Below, piece after piece: positions 22,463-33,484 of a stretch of DNA of 64,000 bases. Both the position numbers and the translations under genes were made by a program. Every line of letters begins with the position of its first letter. The stretch's first letter is position 1. Source of the stretch: Zygnema cylindricum (taxonomy: Eukaryota; Streptophyta; Zygnematophyceae; Zygnematales; Zygnemataceae); assembly GCA_037447655.1 (NCBI GenBank), contig JBBHKE010000771.1:738243-802242 (forward strand). Direction: 5' to 3'. Under the pieces are notes generated by a model, which was not told the origin of the DNA, did not search any database, and saw nothing but the letters and a program-made list of their open reading frames with translations.

Positions 22463-25400
22463 ATGCTTCCTTCAGGTGCATTGCTGTGCGGTCACTCGAA
22501 TGTACGGACATTTTCAGCCGTACGATCACATCTTCGCGGGAACGACGGAGGAAGAAATGGACGGTTTCAACAATGTGTGGAAATGTACGGCTCAGTTTCT
22601 ACCAGAATTAGGGTTAACTTTTCCTCCTCTTGCATTACATTTCATGCGTCAGATGCTGACGTCAGAAATAGGATCCGGCGAGGCTGTGCCCCTGGCCGTA
22701 CTGTTTTCGCACGTGTAGAGCATGTCCGTACGATATGCGAGCCTTCAAAGGACACGTGGCAAAGGAGAGCGGTGGAAGAGGGGTCCGGGATGCCACGTGG
22801 CTGGGGGGAGGGTGGGAGGAAGCTGGATGTGGTGACACTTGGCAAACCTCTGTGTGGACGTTTTGGTAAAGGTAAACTTTTCAATTAAATTAATCTCATA
22901 ATTAAGAAAAGGAGAAGAAGAAAAAAAAATCCTGGTTCGATTCTCTAATTTATGTCTTTCTGTTCTGGTTTAGAATAAAAATATTTTATAAAGGGGTGGG
23001 AAGGTGAAGGGGAGGGGGAGAGGAAATGGTTTTTATTATTATAAAACTTTGGAAAATTGTAAAGTTTTTGTCAGGCAAAAGGTTTTTTTTTTCTAACAAA
23101 ATATCGGAGAACCTTTTTTGGAATTATTGATATTTTAGGCACATTTGTAAAACCCTCAAAAATCTTATAATTGTCTGAAAATGTTCTAGAAATATGTACA
23201 ATTTAAGAAAACTCAAAAATATTTTTAGGCAACATCTTGAAACTTTACAAATCCTGAGATGCTCTTCAAAGTTGGCAAAACCCTGAATGAAATACTAGAG
23301 TTAGTGAATTATCAAGCTAAAATGTACTCTATATTATGTTGTGACAGGTAGGGCCTCTCATTGTAGGCCAATTAACTAAATTGTGTTATTAACACTTAGT
23401 GCCGATAGTGTTATCAATAGTGTTATGATTCTAGGTCAAAAAAACTCTCACTGACTTTATTACCGACGGTTCATCAATCGGATAAAAACTTAGGGAAGTT
23501 CAGGAAAGGAAAATAAAATAAAATTTGTAAACCTTAAAAATCTCAGAAAAATGTGAAACTGGAGTCAGATTTTTCTACCCGAATTACCCTAGAAAGTTTC
23601 AAACATGACTATTTTATTTATTCGTTTATTTACTTTTTCTTTATATGCTTTTGAATTTCCATTGCAGGTAGAGGAATTGCCCCCAACAGAAACGGAGGGA
23701 AAACGGAGATACATGGAAAGCCTCGTGGCAGCACCCCCAGATGAAGTAAGTTTTTAGGGTTTTTGTCACTTATTTATTTATTTTTCTTTTCGTTGTAGCC
23801 TCTTTATTTATTCTTGTTTTCCAGTATGTTTTCTAAAAAAAAATAAAATCAAGTTTCTCTGAAAAATAATAAAAAGGAAGATTTTCCAAAGGTTTTTCTT
23901 GGATAGTTTGTTAGGATCTAGGAGAGTTCTACATACCAAAACCTAAAGGAAAAAAAAAAGAAAAAACTAAAAAATGGAAACCTAAGGAAAAAAAACTGAA
24001 GGTCGATATGGTTTTTTTTTGTTGCATCACAATGCCTATAATGTGTCCGATTATAGTAAATGTCAATGAACGTCTGAACCCACAACATAAAATATTTACT
24101 TCTTTTTTGTCCTTTTGTTTCATTATTTTTTATGTCTTTTTGGTACATTTTTGAGTGTGTTTATAAAATAGGTAATCAAATGTTTTGTTTAGAAAAACTT
24201 TTTAGATTAGAACAGAAAAAAAAGATTGAGGGGAAAGGGTGTGGAAACGAGAGGGCAAAGATAAGGGAGAGGGAGAAGAAGAAGCAGAGAGAGGGAGAGT
24301 GAGAGAGGCAGGGTTGACAAAACACAGGGCTAGTTTTTCTGAGTCGTTCTTCTTTTTATTTCTTCGTCAAGCCCTCTCTCTCCTGAATCTCCACCTCCTT
24401 CAATTTCCCCTATCTATCTTTCCCTCTTCCCGTATTTTCTCGTCCTATCTTGTCTTGCCTTTCCCCTACTCTTCTCTACCATCTCTCTTTCCCTCTTCTT
24501 GTCTCTCCTCTACTTTTCTGCTCTCGCTTTTTCCTTCTCCCTATCTTTTCCCTTTCCTTCGTTCCCGTCTTCGGCTCGTCTCCCTCTCCCGCCTTTCCCC
24601 TCTTCTGCTCCTCTCTCTCTCCCTTTCACCCTCACCTCTCTCTTTCTCCCTCTCCCTCCATCTCTCCTTTGCCTCTTCCTCTCCCTCTCTCCCTTAGCTC
24701 TCCTCACCCTTCCGTTGTTTTATTATTTTCCCTCCCCATATTTTTATTGATTCCTCAATCTTCCTCTTCTCTTTCTCCACTTGTTCTGGCCTTTGCTCCA
24801 CATCCCCGTTCCCCTCCCTCTCCGTCCACTTTTCACCCGCCTCCTTTTCACCCATTTCTAATCTTGTCCTTCCTGTTCGTTCATTCCCTGGAATTTGAAA
24901 GATGTATCGGCACACTTGTCATTCTCCTCTCTCTCTCTTCCCCCTCTCCACCCTCCTCTTCATGCATGTTCATAAACCTTCTTTCGTCCTTTCCATGTCC
25001 ATACAATCCCTCTGGGAAGGAGGAGACATAACCAACAATCTCTCGTTGTTTTCACCACTGTCTGTACTCCCTATTTTGTCCTTTCCTTGTCCGTCAGTCC
25101 GGAGGAGGGGATGTGACCAACCTCTCCTCCTTTCACCCATGTCCGTACACCCTTTTTGTCTTTTTCCTTTTTGTACAGTCCTTTGGGAAGCAGGAGACGT
25201 AACCAACAATTTGTCCTCTTCCTTTTCTGTCCTTTTCCTGTCCCTAATGTCTTTTTCGGAGGAGGAGGCATAACCAACAACCTTTCCTCTTTTCACTCAT
25301 GCCTGGTCACTATTTTGTCCTTTTCTTGCCCGTACAGTCCTATTGGGAGAGAGAGGTATAACAAACCACCTTTCCTCCTTTTCACCCATGTCCATAAACA

Positions 25401-27542
25401 GTCTTTTGTCCTTTTCTTATCCGTACAGTCCTGGAATGGAGGAGAGATGGCCAATACTCTCTCCTCCTTTTCACCCTTGTCCATACACCATACCTTATCC
25501 TTTTATTGTTCGTACAGCCCTTTTGGGAGAGTAGAAACATAGCCAACAACCCCTCACCACCCATGTCTGTACACCCTATTTTGTCCTTTTCTTGTCCCTG
25601 CAGTTCTTCTGGGAAGGATTCTGGGAAGGAGGAGACATAACTAGCAATCTCTCTTTCCTTTTCACCCATGTCCGTACATTTTGTTTTGTCCTTTTTCTTG
25701 TCTGTACAGTCCTTTTGGGAGGGAGGAGGAATGGCCAATACTCTCATTGCGGCGTCACGTCTCGGGCTCCATTGTTCCGCTTTGGGGCATGTGGGAGATG
25801 ACGTTTTTGGGGACTTTTTTGGACGTATTCTGGGAGAGGAGGGAGTGGTGGTGCATGATTTGGAGGTGGAGGGAGAGCCTCTAGGGGGGGATGATTATGG
25901 GGGGGAGACGTTGGTGGTCTGGGTGATGATCGATAGAGGAGGGAGGCACGCATTTTGCAGGTAAGGAGGGAGAAGGGAGAACAGAGGGAGAGGTGAGGGA
26001 GGAGGGGAGGGGAGGGGGAGAGAGGAGGGGAGGGGGGGGCAAGGGAGGAGGGGGGGGGAGAGGGGGGGGGGGGGGGGGGGAGGTGCGGGGAGGGTGAGAG
26101 GAGGGTGACGGGAGGGAGAGGGGAGAGTGAGGTGAGGGAGGGGGAAGGAGAGGGGAAGGAGAGGAGAAGACGAGAGAGGGCGAGAGAGGGGAGTGGGAGA
26201 GGAGAGTGGGGGGTGAGAGGGAATTCCATAATTTGGTAGAATCCACTTAAAAGTTTAATGTTTGTTTCCTTTTTTTTCCTCAGGGGCATCGGCATTCTCT
26301 TTAGTCGGTCTCATAATGACTATGTAGCTGTTAGTTTAATATTTTGGACTGTTTTATTTTTCTGTTCAGTTTGGATTATTGCAGTTATGAGTGTTGTATC
26401 ATTAAACTGCTCAATTCTTTCCATTTTTAGCTTCACATAACAGTTATCTTTTAATCTGTTCAACTGTTTCTATGCCCAATGGTCTAACGGAACAATTGTT
26501 TGTGTCCAACTGTTTCACTGTTTATCCGTTTCTATGTCAAACTCCGTTTAATGGTCAACAGTCCAGCATTTCAGCAATCTGACGGTCCACCAATTATCAT
26601 TTTTTAGTGTTTGAATGTCTAACGGTTTCTATTTCAACTGAAATTACTGTGTAACAATCTAACACTCGAACAGTGAGGTGCTATGAGTTTTTGAGGGATT
26701 CAGTGCCTTGCGGTTTCTATTTTCAACTGTATTACTATCTAACCGTATAACCGTAAGGTTCTAACAGTCCAATGTTTCCATGTCTCATTTCAGTCGGTTT
26801 GACTTCAACAGTGAGCCCATGTTCAGTCGCTTGACCTCTCTTATGGAACATTCCGAAATTGTAATTTCCAATGCCAAAGCTCTTTTCATAAATGGATTTA
26901 CATTCGATGAAATTCCTCCGAGTGCCGTTTTGGCGGCAGCAGAATTTGCTTGGAAAAAAAAAACGAAAGTTTTTTTTGATCCAGGGCCTCGTACCGCAGT
27001 TTTGGCAAAAAATCGAGGCGAGGATTTGGCTCGTCTGGTCGCACTGAGTGACGTGGTTCTTTTGACGGAAGAAGAGGTAAAGTCCTCTTTTTTTTTTTTT
27101 TTTTTCTTTTTGTGCTGGGTTGTTTCTTTTTGTCCTTTCATGTTCTTGAAAGACCCAAAATAAAGAGGATGCTCTACTAAAAATGTATGGTAGACTAGGA
27201 ATTCAAAAAATGCTAAAATGTTTGTTTGCCATCGGACATTTCCTGGCAAATGTTTACGATATAGTATGTTATAAAGCGCTATATATAGTAGGCCAAACTA
27301 TATCAAATATTTTTTTGATATAAACATACCATTTATACGGATATGTATATAACTTTTTTAAGTTATAATTCTGTGTTTCACAGGCGGAGGTCCTTACAGG
27401 AGAGAAAGACGCCCTCCGGGGGGCGGAGAGAGTGCTGGCCATGGGGGGAGAGAGAGTACATTGGGTGGTGGTGAAGAAAGGCGCTCAAGGATGTCTTCTC
27501 AAGACCAGGGAGGGAGAGCTCTACACTATGCCGGGATTCAAG

Positions 27543-27633
<91 letters not shown>

Positions 27634-29984
27634 CCCAACCCCCACCCCCCAGACTTCTTACTTTATCTGGCTTTCTCTAACTCTTCCTGTCCGTCGCTGG
27701 CTCTCCTCCCCCCCATCTTCCCCGTCCCTCTCTCCCTCTCCCTCTCCCTCTCCCTCTCCCTCTCCTCCTCAGGTCCCTGTAGCCGATACAGTGGGATGTG
27801 GCGACAGTTTTGCTTCGGCTATCATGTTGGGTTACACGAGAGGAGAGGAAGCTTCCAGGACGCTGGCGCTGGCAAACGCGGTCGGGGCTGCGACAGCCAT
27901 GGGTTCTGGAGCTGGAAGGAGAGTCGCCACGAGGGAGAGAGTGGAGGAAATTCTCATGAGCGTTCAGGTAAGTTAAGAGGGAGAGGAAGAGGGAGAGGGA
28001 GTGGGAAGGAAGATGTTGGGGTTTTGGAGGAAATTGAGGTGAAATTGGTTTTTTGGAGCAGTAAGAGGTCCGGAGCTGGGAGGAGAGTAAATCGTGTATC
28101 GTTATTAGTGTTAATGTTTGTGTTGCCGCTTAAAGGGACTTTTTTTCATGCACACATTTCAGATTTTTGTTTGGAGACCTCCAATCAGAAGGTGAGAATC
28201 TTCCCTCTCCATCGCAACGGTTGAATTAATAACCCTACAAGTGTACACGGGGAAATTTTGTTTTAAAGTGCCAAAAAAGACATTCATCAACAACTATACA
28301 AGGTCTAGTTATGAGGGAGAGAGTGGAAAAAGTCGGAGTTTTGGAGGAAATTGGGGTTTTGGAGGGAAGGTGTGTAGCTTTGAGGGAGAGGGTAGGGTGG
28401 AGGTGATTCACGTGAGAGTTCGTGGTTCGCTGGGGTATTGGATGAATTTTGGAGCGCTTTAGGGTCGGGGGTAGGAGGGGAGTGGCAAGGTTCTTGTGGG
28501 CTTGTTGAGGGGAGGCGACAACTGAATTAATGTGGATTGGGGTTTAGGTTTGGGATGTAGAAGAGTCAAACTCGATGTTGGGATAGAGAAATGGGACACG
28601 TAAATTTAGTGTGAATTGTCATTGAAATCGGGATATTCCAAGGAACAGGAGGAGAAGGAAATTGGGATGGGCAAATGTTTCGGTTTTCTTAAGGAAGTTA
28701 GGTTTTAAAGAAAAAATCTTTTTATGTTTGGAAAACACGGTTGTTAGTAGTGATCCATATTCAACAGGTGTTGCCGATAATTGGTATATCAAGCCGATAG
28801 CTGCTATTGATATATCGATAATGACATCGCGATATTTTCAGTATCCGTACATTTGTTTCCATACTATTTGTACATCTTGTTTTTCAAGTTGCCGAGGATG
28901 AAAAGTTTCTGAAGTACGGGACGCTACCAATACTGTAGTGAATTCCCGATTTTCCACAGGAAAGGTTTTACTTGTAATGTTTGTCTTTAGACCTAAATAT
29001 TTACTTTTTGTATTTTGTACGCAAATTTACGTCCAAATCAAGTGTTTGTCAAGATTTCTTTGGCACTAATTTATGTACTAGGTTCCGTACACTTTCGTCA
29101 GTTTAGCTCGTCGGTAATTCGATCTACCGTTATCGTTATGTATCGTTTTCGATTTCGATCGTTACGCAACACTACACCGCCCATCGTTATTAGTGTTAAA
29201 GAAAAATTAGTGTAAATGCGAAATTAGAGTTAATAATACTAATTTAGTGCAAGGTGACGTGGCAGATTTTGGCCCACTTCCTTAAATAATGTTGTTAACT
29301 CTATTTTGTGATTTTTGGCCAGGAAAAGTTGCGACCGAATTAGTGTTATTAACACGAATAACGATGGGCGGTGTAGTTTTTAGAAAAACAGGTTTTACCA
29401 GAATTTGTGTGTATTGACATGTTGGGAGTTTGTCTATATATAATCTTTCTGTTGAAAGATTAGATCGATATCTATTTTCATGTAATACATATGCCTGGCT
29501 GAGTCTGAATATAGGACACTGAAACATGTTGGCATTTGGGAGACTTGATAAGATTCGGATACGGGGTACTCAATTTTGAGGGAGTTTTGGGCCTCCAGGA
29601 AATTGAGTTACGTAAAAACATAGATTTTTCACAAAACGGGTTTTATGGCGTTTGGGAAAACATTTTTTGGCAAATGACATTCTGTTATGAATTTCGGTTC
29701 CAGGTTTCTGTGTATGACGACTGTTAACTTAGTTTTTCTGTTTTGGTTTTTGTCTTTTTCAGGCAGAGGACGATCGGGTTTATGTGGGAGACGTAGATAT
29801 TAATGTAACTTCTATTAGAGAAGGAAAATTGGGTTCAGAAATTAACAAATTATATGTTAGTGGACCAGTTACATGTCCTTCAGGTATTCCGTTACACGTT
29901 TCCGTTAAAGGTGCTTTGGATCTTTTGAGGAGAACAAAACGGAGATCTGAAATGGTTCAGTATGAGTTAACTGTAGAGGAATAG
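22463..29984 (+). CDS. PfkB-family carbohydrate kinase (plant type, exons 1-7, apparent frameshift in exon 1)
   Basis: PfkB kinases phosphorylate sugars or nucleosides; the substrate here is unknown. The exon order and motifs fit a plant PfkB subgroup resembling Arabidopsis At1g06730 from memory. Exons: 22463-22865 (Arg/Ser-rich leader, then LDVVTLG and NLCVDVL); 23668-23745; 25710-25960 (SFWEGGGMANTLIAASRLG, HVGDDVFG); 26794-27076 (FDPGPRT, DVVLLTEEE); 27384-27542 (EVLTGEKDA, WVVVKKGAQG); 27773-27967 (signature DTVGCGDSF with the catalytic Asp, NAVGAATAMG); 29763-29984 (tail, stop TAG). All junctions are GT/AG and keep frame. In exon 1 the two motifs DVVTLG and NLCVDVL lie in different frames: GGCAAACCTC at 22841-22850 has one A too many. 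The start is uncertain; 22463 is the first ATG in that frame. The extra base is either a sequencing error or an inactivating change. Confidence 0.88.
22866..23667 (+). other. Kinase intron 1
   Basis: Donor GTAAAG at 22866 and acceptor TTGCAG ending 23667. It is AT-rich with a GGGGAGGGGGAG block near 23010-23025. About 23365-23475 contains GTGTTATTAACACTTAGTG and GACGGTTCATCAATCGG words, like the short inverted-repeat elements elsewhere. No exon is seen. Confidence 0.6.
23746..24994 (+). other. Kinase intron 2, first part: pyrimidine-rich
   Basis: Donor GTAAGT at 23746. About 24230-24310 is purine-rich, and about 24350-24900 is strongly C/T-rich with CTCTC, CCCTC and TTCCTTT words. It yields long Ser/Pro/Leu-rich frames that are composition artefacts. 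It runs into the tandem acceptor repeat. Confidence 0.65.
24995..25745 (+). repeat. Nine-unit tandem repeat containing the exon-3 splice acceptor and exon start
   Basis: Units of about 72-106 bp each contain TTTTGTCCTTTTCTTG-like pyrimidine sequence, a CCGTACAG acceptor-like site, then TCCTTTTGGGAGGGAGGAG-like exon start and ACCAACAAT. Acceptor-equivalent positions fall near 25003, 25092, 25175, 25247, 25333, 25424, 25513, 25600 and 25709; the last opens the real exon 3 (SFWEGGGMAN). Upstream units translate as diverged versions such as WEGGDITNNL. Several units keep a perfect CAG acceptor, so they may compete as splice sites. No unit but the last continues into the rest of the exon. Confidence 0.85.
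25961..26260 (+). repeat. Extreme purine/G-rich tract at the start of kinase intron 3
   Basis: Directly after the donor GTAAGG at 25961 the sense strand is G/A for about 260 bases, with a 19-base G run at 26062-26080 and many GGGG clusters. It could form G-quadruplexes in the pre-mRNA. The remainder of this intron to 26793 is AT-rich with repeated AACGGTC/CAACTG words and no exon. Confidence 0.8.
27077..27383 (+). other. Kinase intron 4
   Basis: Donor GTAAAG, acceptor TTTCACAG ending 27383. It has an 18-T run near 27090-27107. No exon and no recognised element. Confidence 0.6.
27549..27630 (+). repeat. (CT)41 microsatellite just inside a kinase intron
   Basis: Uninterrupted CT dinucleotides start six bases after donor GTCGGT (27543). 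A CCCTCT repeat follows near 27721-27765 before the acceptor CTCCTCAG at 27772. The donor is off-consensus at +3/+4, and the pyrimidine tract fills most of this 230-bp intron. The length is likely to vary between individuals. Confidence 0.95.
28088..28275. mobile_element. Family T3 palindromic MITE, diverged copy in kinase intron 6
   Basis: TCGTGTATCGTTATTAGTGTTAATG at the left and internal CCAATCAGAAGGTGAGAATC parallel the copies at 6939 and 33019. The right half is more decayed (ACAAGTGTACACGGGG, then AAGACATTCATC). It sits inside the 27968-29762 intron in non-coding sequence. Confidence 0.55.
28276..29170 (+). other. Kinase intron 6, middle
   Basis: G-rich, degenerate GGAG/TTTTGGAG words at about 28310-28470. 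T4-like ATATCG words at about 28770-28835 (GATATATCGATAATGACATCGC) and again at about 29120-29170 hint at a broken T4 element. No exon is seen between the donor at 27968 and the acceptor at 29762. Confidence 0.4.
29171..29376. mobile_element. ACTACACCGCCC-ended MITE in kinase intron 6
   Basis: The ends ACTACACCGCCCATCGTTAT and its reverse complement ATAACGATGGGCGGTGTAGT are perfect over 20 bases. The 206-bp unit contains TTAGTGTTA and AATTAGTGTTATTAACAC internal mirrors. It is non-coding. The good terminal match suggests a fairly young copy; no clear target duplication was found. Confidence 0.8.
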
Positions 29985-30030
29985 AATGTGATATATGGTA
30001 TGAATCGTATTAGTATTTTAGATTGGTCTG

Positions 30031-30036
30031 AATAAA
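30031..30036 (+). terminator. Probable polyadenylation signal of the kinase gene
   Basis: AATAAA 47 bases after the stop codon on the coding strand. It is followed by AT-rich sequence with a T run near 30091-30102. Plausible by position only. Confidence 0.4.
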
Positions 30037-30554
30037 TATAGAAATTGGCGCGGGAAGTCGGAGAAAAAGCGCGATTCAATTTCTCTCATTTTTTTTTTTT
30101 CAAATTCTTTTCAACAACAAGAGTTATGAATTAAATCAGGTTTCAAAAGATCATTGGAAATAAAATATAAGGTTATTGCGAGGTCATATGACCTGTGTAG
30201 TTTTTTTGCTCGGTACAAATTTGAAATTTCCGAGAAACCGACATTTTTGTCATTTTTTCATTTTGACATATATGAACACTTTACTGTTAATTTTCACATT
30301 TTCCCTTCTATGATGGGCTGCTTGTCTCATTTGGAGCAATACTAAGCAGATTATATGCTTACTGCATTATAGGTTTTTTGATTAATATGCAACAAAAGCA
30401 CATAAAAAGTATGAATTTAGACATTAAGCGAATTATATGCTTATTAGTTATTGTGTATGAAAGCACGTATTATATGACATGAATTTAATCACCAGTCAAA
30501 GTATATGCTTGTCATACGCTTTTGAAAAAATAAGCACAAGGAATTAAATACTGT
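30037..30554. other. AT-rich intergenic stretch, nothing recognised
   Basis: Contains loosely repeated TATATGCTTA and AAGCAC words (30350-30540), but no gene, element end or RNA is supported. Confidence 0.3.
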
Positions 30555-31090
30555 ATGAGTTTCCCCTCTCCTCCTGTTTGCCCTTGTTACAGTGTCTAAC
30601 ACTCAAGACTTAGAAGTACCTGGACTACTGGCCAAAAATGCCGACTCAGCGAATAATTAATCACCAAGACATTGCATCAAGAAATGCCATGATCGGAAAA
30701 ATCATAAATGAATCATATCGACTCATATGAATCATATCGACTCATTAAATTCGTCCATCAATGTCCGATTTAATTGAATCAAACATTGCTCAGAGGACAT
30801 CTCTTATTTGCCACCACTCATACAAGAGAGCAATATCTCCCTTTCAAACCCTAATAACCATTCATTAAAGTACACTCGTATTCTATTGCCCAAACGTTGC
30901 CGCCCAACATAGACGGTAATAAACCTGAAACAGCCGAACAAAATCCGTACAGTATTGACTTTTCAAACAAATCGACGGTAACCTGACATCCCGCTTGCCT
31001 GTAGTCACGATGTCACACTTCCGTCAAACTAAATTCATAGGACCGTTAAATACAACGGGGATCGTTCCAAATATTCCGGACGTCTATCGC
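30555..31090. repeat. Partial copy of intergenic module R (R1, first part)
   Basis: TGCCCTTGTTACAGTGTCTAA, CACCAAGACATTGCATCAAG, AGGACATCTCTTATTTGCC and CCTGACATCCCGCTTGCC match, in the same order, the R modules at 38755, 45770, 53950 and 57425 in the gene array. R therefore extends to the left of P1. It is interrupted by T4 and T2 elements and resumes near 32815. Confidence 0.75.
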
Positions 31091-31191
31091 CACATCAATT
31101 CTGCCTGATTATACCGTACACATGAGCATACCGTACGCGCATAAACAGTCCGTACACATGAACATATTGTACACATGAACACAATGATACA

Positions 31192-31443
31192 TTTAGTGTT
31201 GCGTATCGAGAGCCACTTGCCAAAATTCGATATGTGTCTTTTTTTGACCTATCGAGATCGATAGACCGTTTCGTTATATCGAGACGGCTCATATCGCGAC
31301 GCATTGGCGATACATCGCGGTGATTTATCGGCTCGATACCCATCGCGATGTCTTCGGACGTTGGGCTGCCGAAATTTTCAAAAGCCCCCGGGGAAATCTT
31401 TGGTACATTATTTTCGTACTAATGCTATACGGACCCCCACCAC
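31192..31443. mobile_element. T4-like fragment interrupting R1
   Basis: Starts AGTGTTGCGTATCGAGAG and is rich in TATCGAG/ATCGCGA words. The other side of the break is probably about 32650-32770 (AATATCGCGATGG to CAATACACAC). The T2 element 31444-32638 is inserted in the middle, so the order of events is R, then T4, then T2, then T1. Confidence 0.5.
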
Positions 31444-32638
31444 CAGAGGTCGCAAAAGTCAAAATTTTACATAACCGAAACCGACCGTTTTTATTTTTTC
31501 AAAATCTGAGTAACAGACGCCTGACCGGGTTATGTCACGCTCCAAAATTGTTAACCGTTAACCGACCGGCGTTTACGAAAATAAAAGTTAACCGAAACTC
31601 GATTTCTCGCGACTAACCGTGCCCGCCCGTAACCGAAAAAGTACAAAATTCATTAATGTTCGATGTCTCAATAAGCCAATAATTATGACTTGTCGCGTTC
31701 CCTAAGATTTGCGAAATGAATAGTGTATACTACCGTGTCAGATTTTCAACGCTTTGTCACGTTCCCTAAGATTTGCGAAATGAATATTGTTACTACAGTG
31801 TCAGATTTGCGACGCTAATCATGATGTCACGTACTTCCACGATACCAAAGAGTACAAAGTACAATAATGTTGGATTGTATGGACCATAGTTCAAAAGTAG
31901 GTGAAAGTAGGCCCATACAATATGCCTAATGTACGCAAAACATACAATATGACCTTAAGACCCATATTGTATTGGTCGCAAAATGAAAAAAAATAGTAAC
32001 AGGGTTGAGTTGCACATCGATTGATATAGAAATAAACGTCATGTCTAAATTTTGAAAAACATTCGGACAAATTTTTATTTTTCCGTGAGTTTTGAGGTAT
32101 TTTTTATTTAAACCGTCAGATTCGAATGATCGGACGGTCGCTGATCAAAGTAGCGATCTAAGGAGATCACATGAAAAGCCTATAACACAACTTACGATAG
32201 GACTTACGTCCGCGTTTTTTTTTCTGGTTTTTTTTTCCTGCGGAATGTCATCCTACGCGGTGTCAGTTCGCTAAAAAATTATGTCCGGCGGCGTGCGTTG
32301 TACTATGATGATACGTCAGATTCGTACGTTCGTACAAGAGCGTGCCCAACGCACACACATACAGTATGCCTACTCTGCGCGAGTTTGTGCCAAGTTTTGT
32401 GCGCCTACCAAAGGCCTACCATAAAAACGCCTACTATTGAATTATGGTATGGACAGTACAAAATTTTCATTTTTTTTGGTTTTTTGGTTGACAGACCGTA
32501 ACCGACTTTTTTTTATGGTAAATCAACCGACCGCAACCGCCCGACCCCCAAAATTTGGCAACCGAATCCGTTCCGGATCCGGCGCAAGCGGTCGGTTAAT
32601 GGTCGGTCACAGTTTCGGTTGACCGTTTGCGACCTCTG
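31444..32638. mobile_element. Family T2 hAT-like element, split by T1 copy C
   Basis: The ends CAGAGGTCGCAAAAG and TTTGCGACCTCTG are inverted. The flanks CCCACCAC (31436-31443) and CCCACAAC (32639-32646) agree at 7 of 8 bases. CAGAGG termini plus an 8-bp duplication are typical of hAT elements. Without the nested 562-bp T1 it is about 630 bp, with repeated GGTTAACCG/CCGACCG words and no transposase, so it is non-autonomous. Confidence 0.82.
31885..32446. mobile_element. Family T1 element, copy C, nested in T2
   Basis: Ends CATAGTTCAAAAGTAG and CTACTATTGAATTATG. An exact 8-bp duplication, GTATGGAC, flanks it (31877-31884 and 32447-32454). The uninterrupted T2 at 53048-53617 has the single-copy sequence GGATTGTATGGACAATAC (minus strand, about 53240-53257) at the same point, which is the empty site. 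Confidence 0.9.
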
Positions 32639-32814
32639 CCCACAACACACCAAAAAATATCGCGATGGTTTCTGTTGGTCTGGGAGAGATATATCGGGCG
32701 CATTGACAGGTCAATATTTAATATATCGGATATCGAATTTATCGCGATTAAAATTCTCCCAATACACACAGTTACACATTACTCAAATACAGCTCCCTGA
32801 TTATTGAAAACGAG

Positions 32815-33018
32815 CGCCCTTTCGCACTTATCTCTTTCCCAAGCCAAATTTATTGCCACACTAATTCCCTGTTACTACCAATTTTGCCTGCGGTCGACAC
32901 TATTCGTTGCTAACTTAAACAAGGTCTTAACCCTAATACTCTCGCTAGATAGAGGCTATATTAGCAGCTGCATTCGGGATGTACTTCTTTCAATTCCTAT
33001 TCTGCCTTCGCTATAAGA
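32815..33018. repeat. Partial copy of intergenic module R (R1, resumed)
   Basis: TTATCTCTTTCCCAAGCCAA, TTGCCACACTAATTCCCTG and TTCGTTGCTAACTTAA match the second half of R seen at about 40095, 46540, 54755 and 58320. It is cut short by the T3 copy at 33019. Confidence 0.65.
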
Positions 33019-33240
33019 CACTACAACCGTGAATAGCTTTAATGTTTTTTTGTCTCTTAAAACATCTTTTCTCCGTACACGCTTGTCGGATTGTGGATCG
33101 GACGGTTGCGATTGAAAGGTTAGTTTCTCAGCTTACGAATGGCGGTCTTAAATTGAAAACTGGACAAGTGTGTATGGAGAAAAGATGTTTTCAGTGGCGA
33201 GAAAATTATTAACGCTAATTACGATTCACGGTGGGTGTAG
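33019..33240. mobile_element. Family T3 palindromic MITE, copy 4
   Basis: CACTACAACCGTGAATAGC on the left and ATTACGATTCACGGTGGGTG on the right; inner mirror CTCCGTACACGCTTGTC / GACAAGTGTGTATGGAG. Closest in order and content to 6705-6934. It is non-coding. Confidence 0.7.
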
Positions 33241-33484
33241 GTTGTATCCAGTCAAAGTTTTCCAATGTCACCCCAACTTTTATGAAGAGCATTTTTTTGG
33301 AACCGAAGTTCCTCTTTTTTTTGTATTTCAAATAGGCACAATTGATCTAATTCGTTAGTTTTTTGTCGCCAAACCATGTTCCATAATTTATCACTTTCCC
33401 TTACAACGACAAACAATATCTAAGTTATCATGAGTTCTACTAAAATCTGCCATCATCATCTACTTGCGCAAACTTTCAGACACA

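Noticed and set aside
24239-25031. Several overlapping Ser/Pro/Leu frames in the kinase intron
   Set aside because: Pyrimidine-rich low complexity; all three frames are open, which is typical of composition and not of coding.
25744-26295. Minus-strand Pro-rich frame opposite kinase exon 3 and its G tract
   Set aside because: It is antisense to a confirmed exon and a G-run; no motif.
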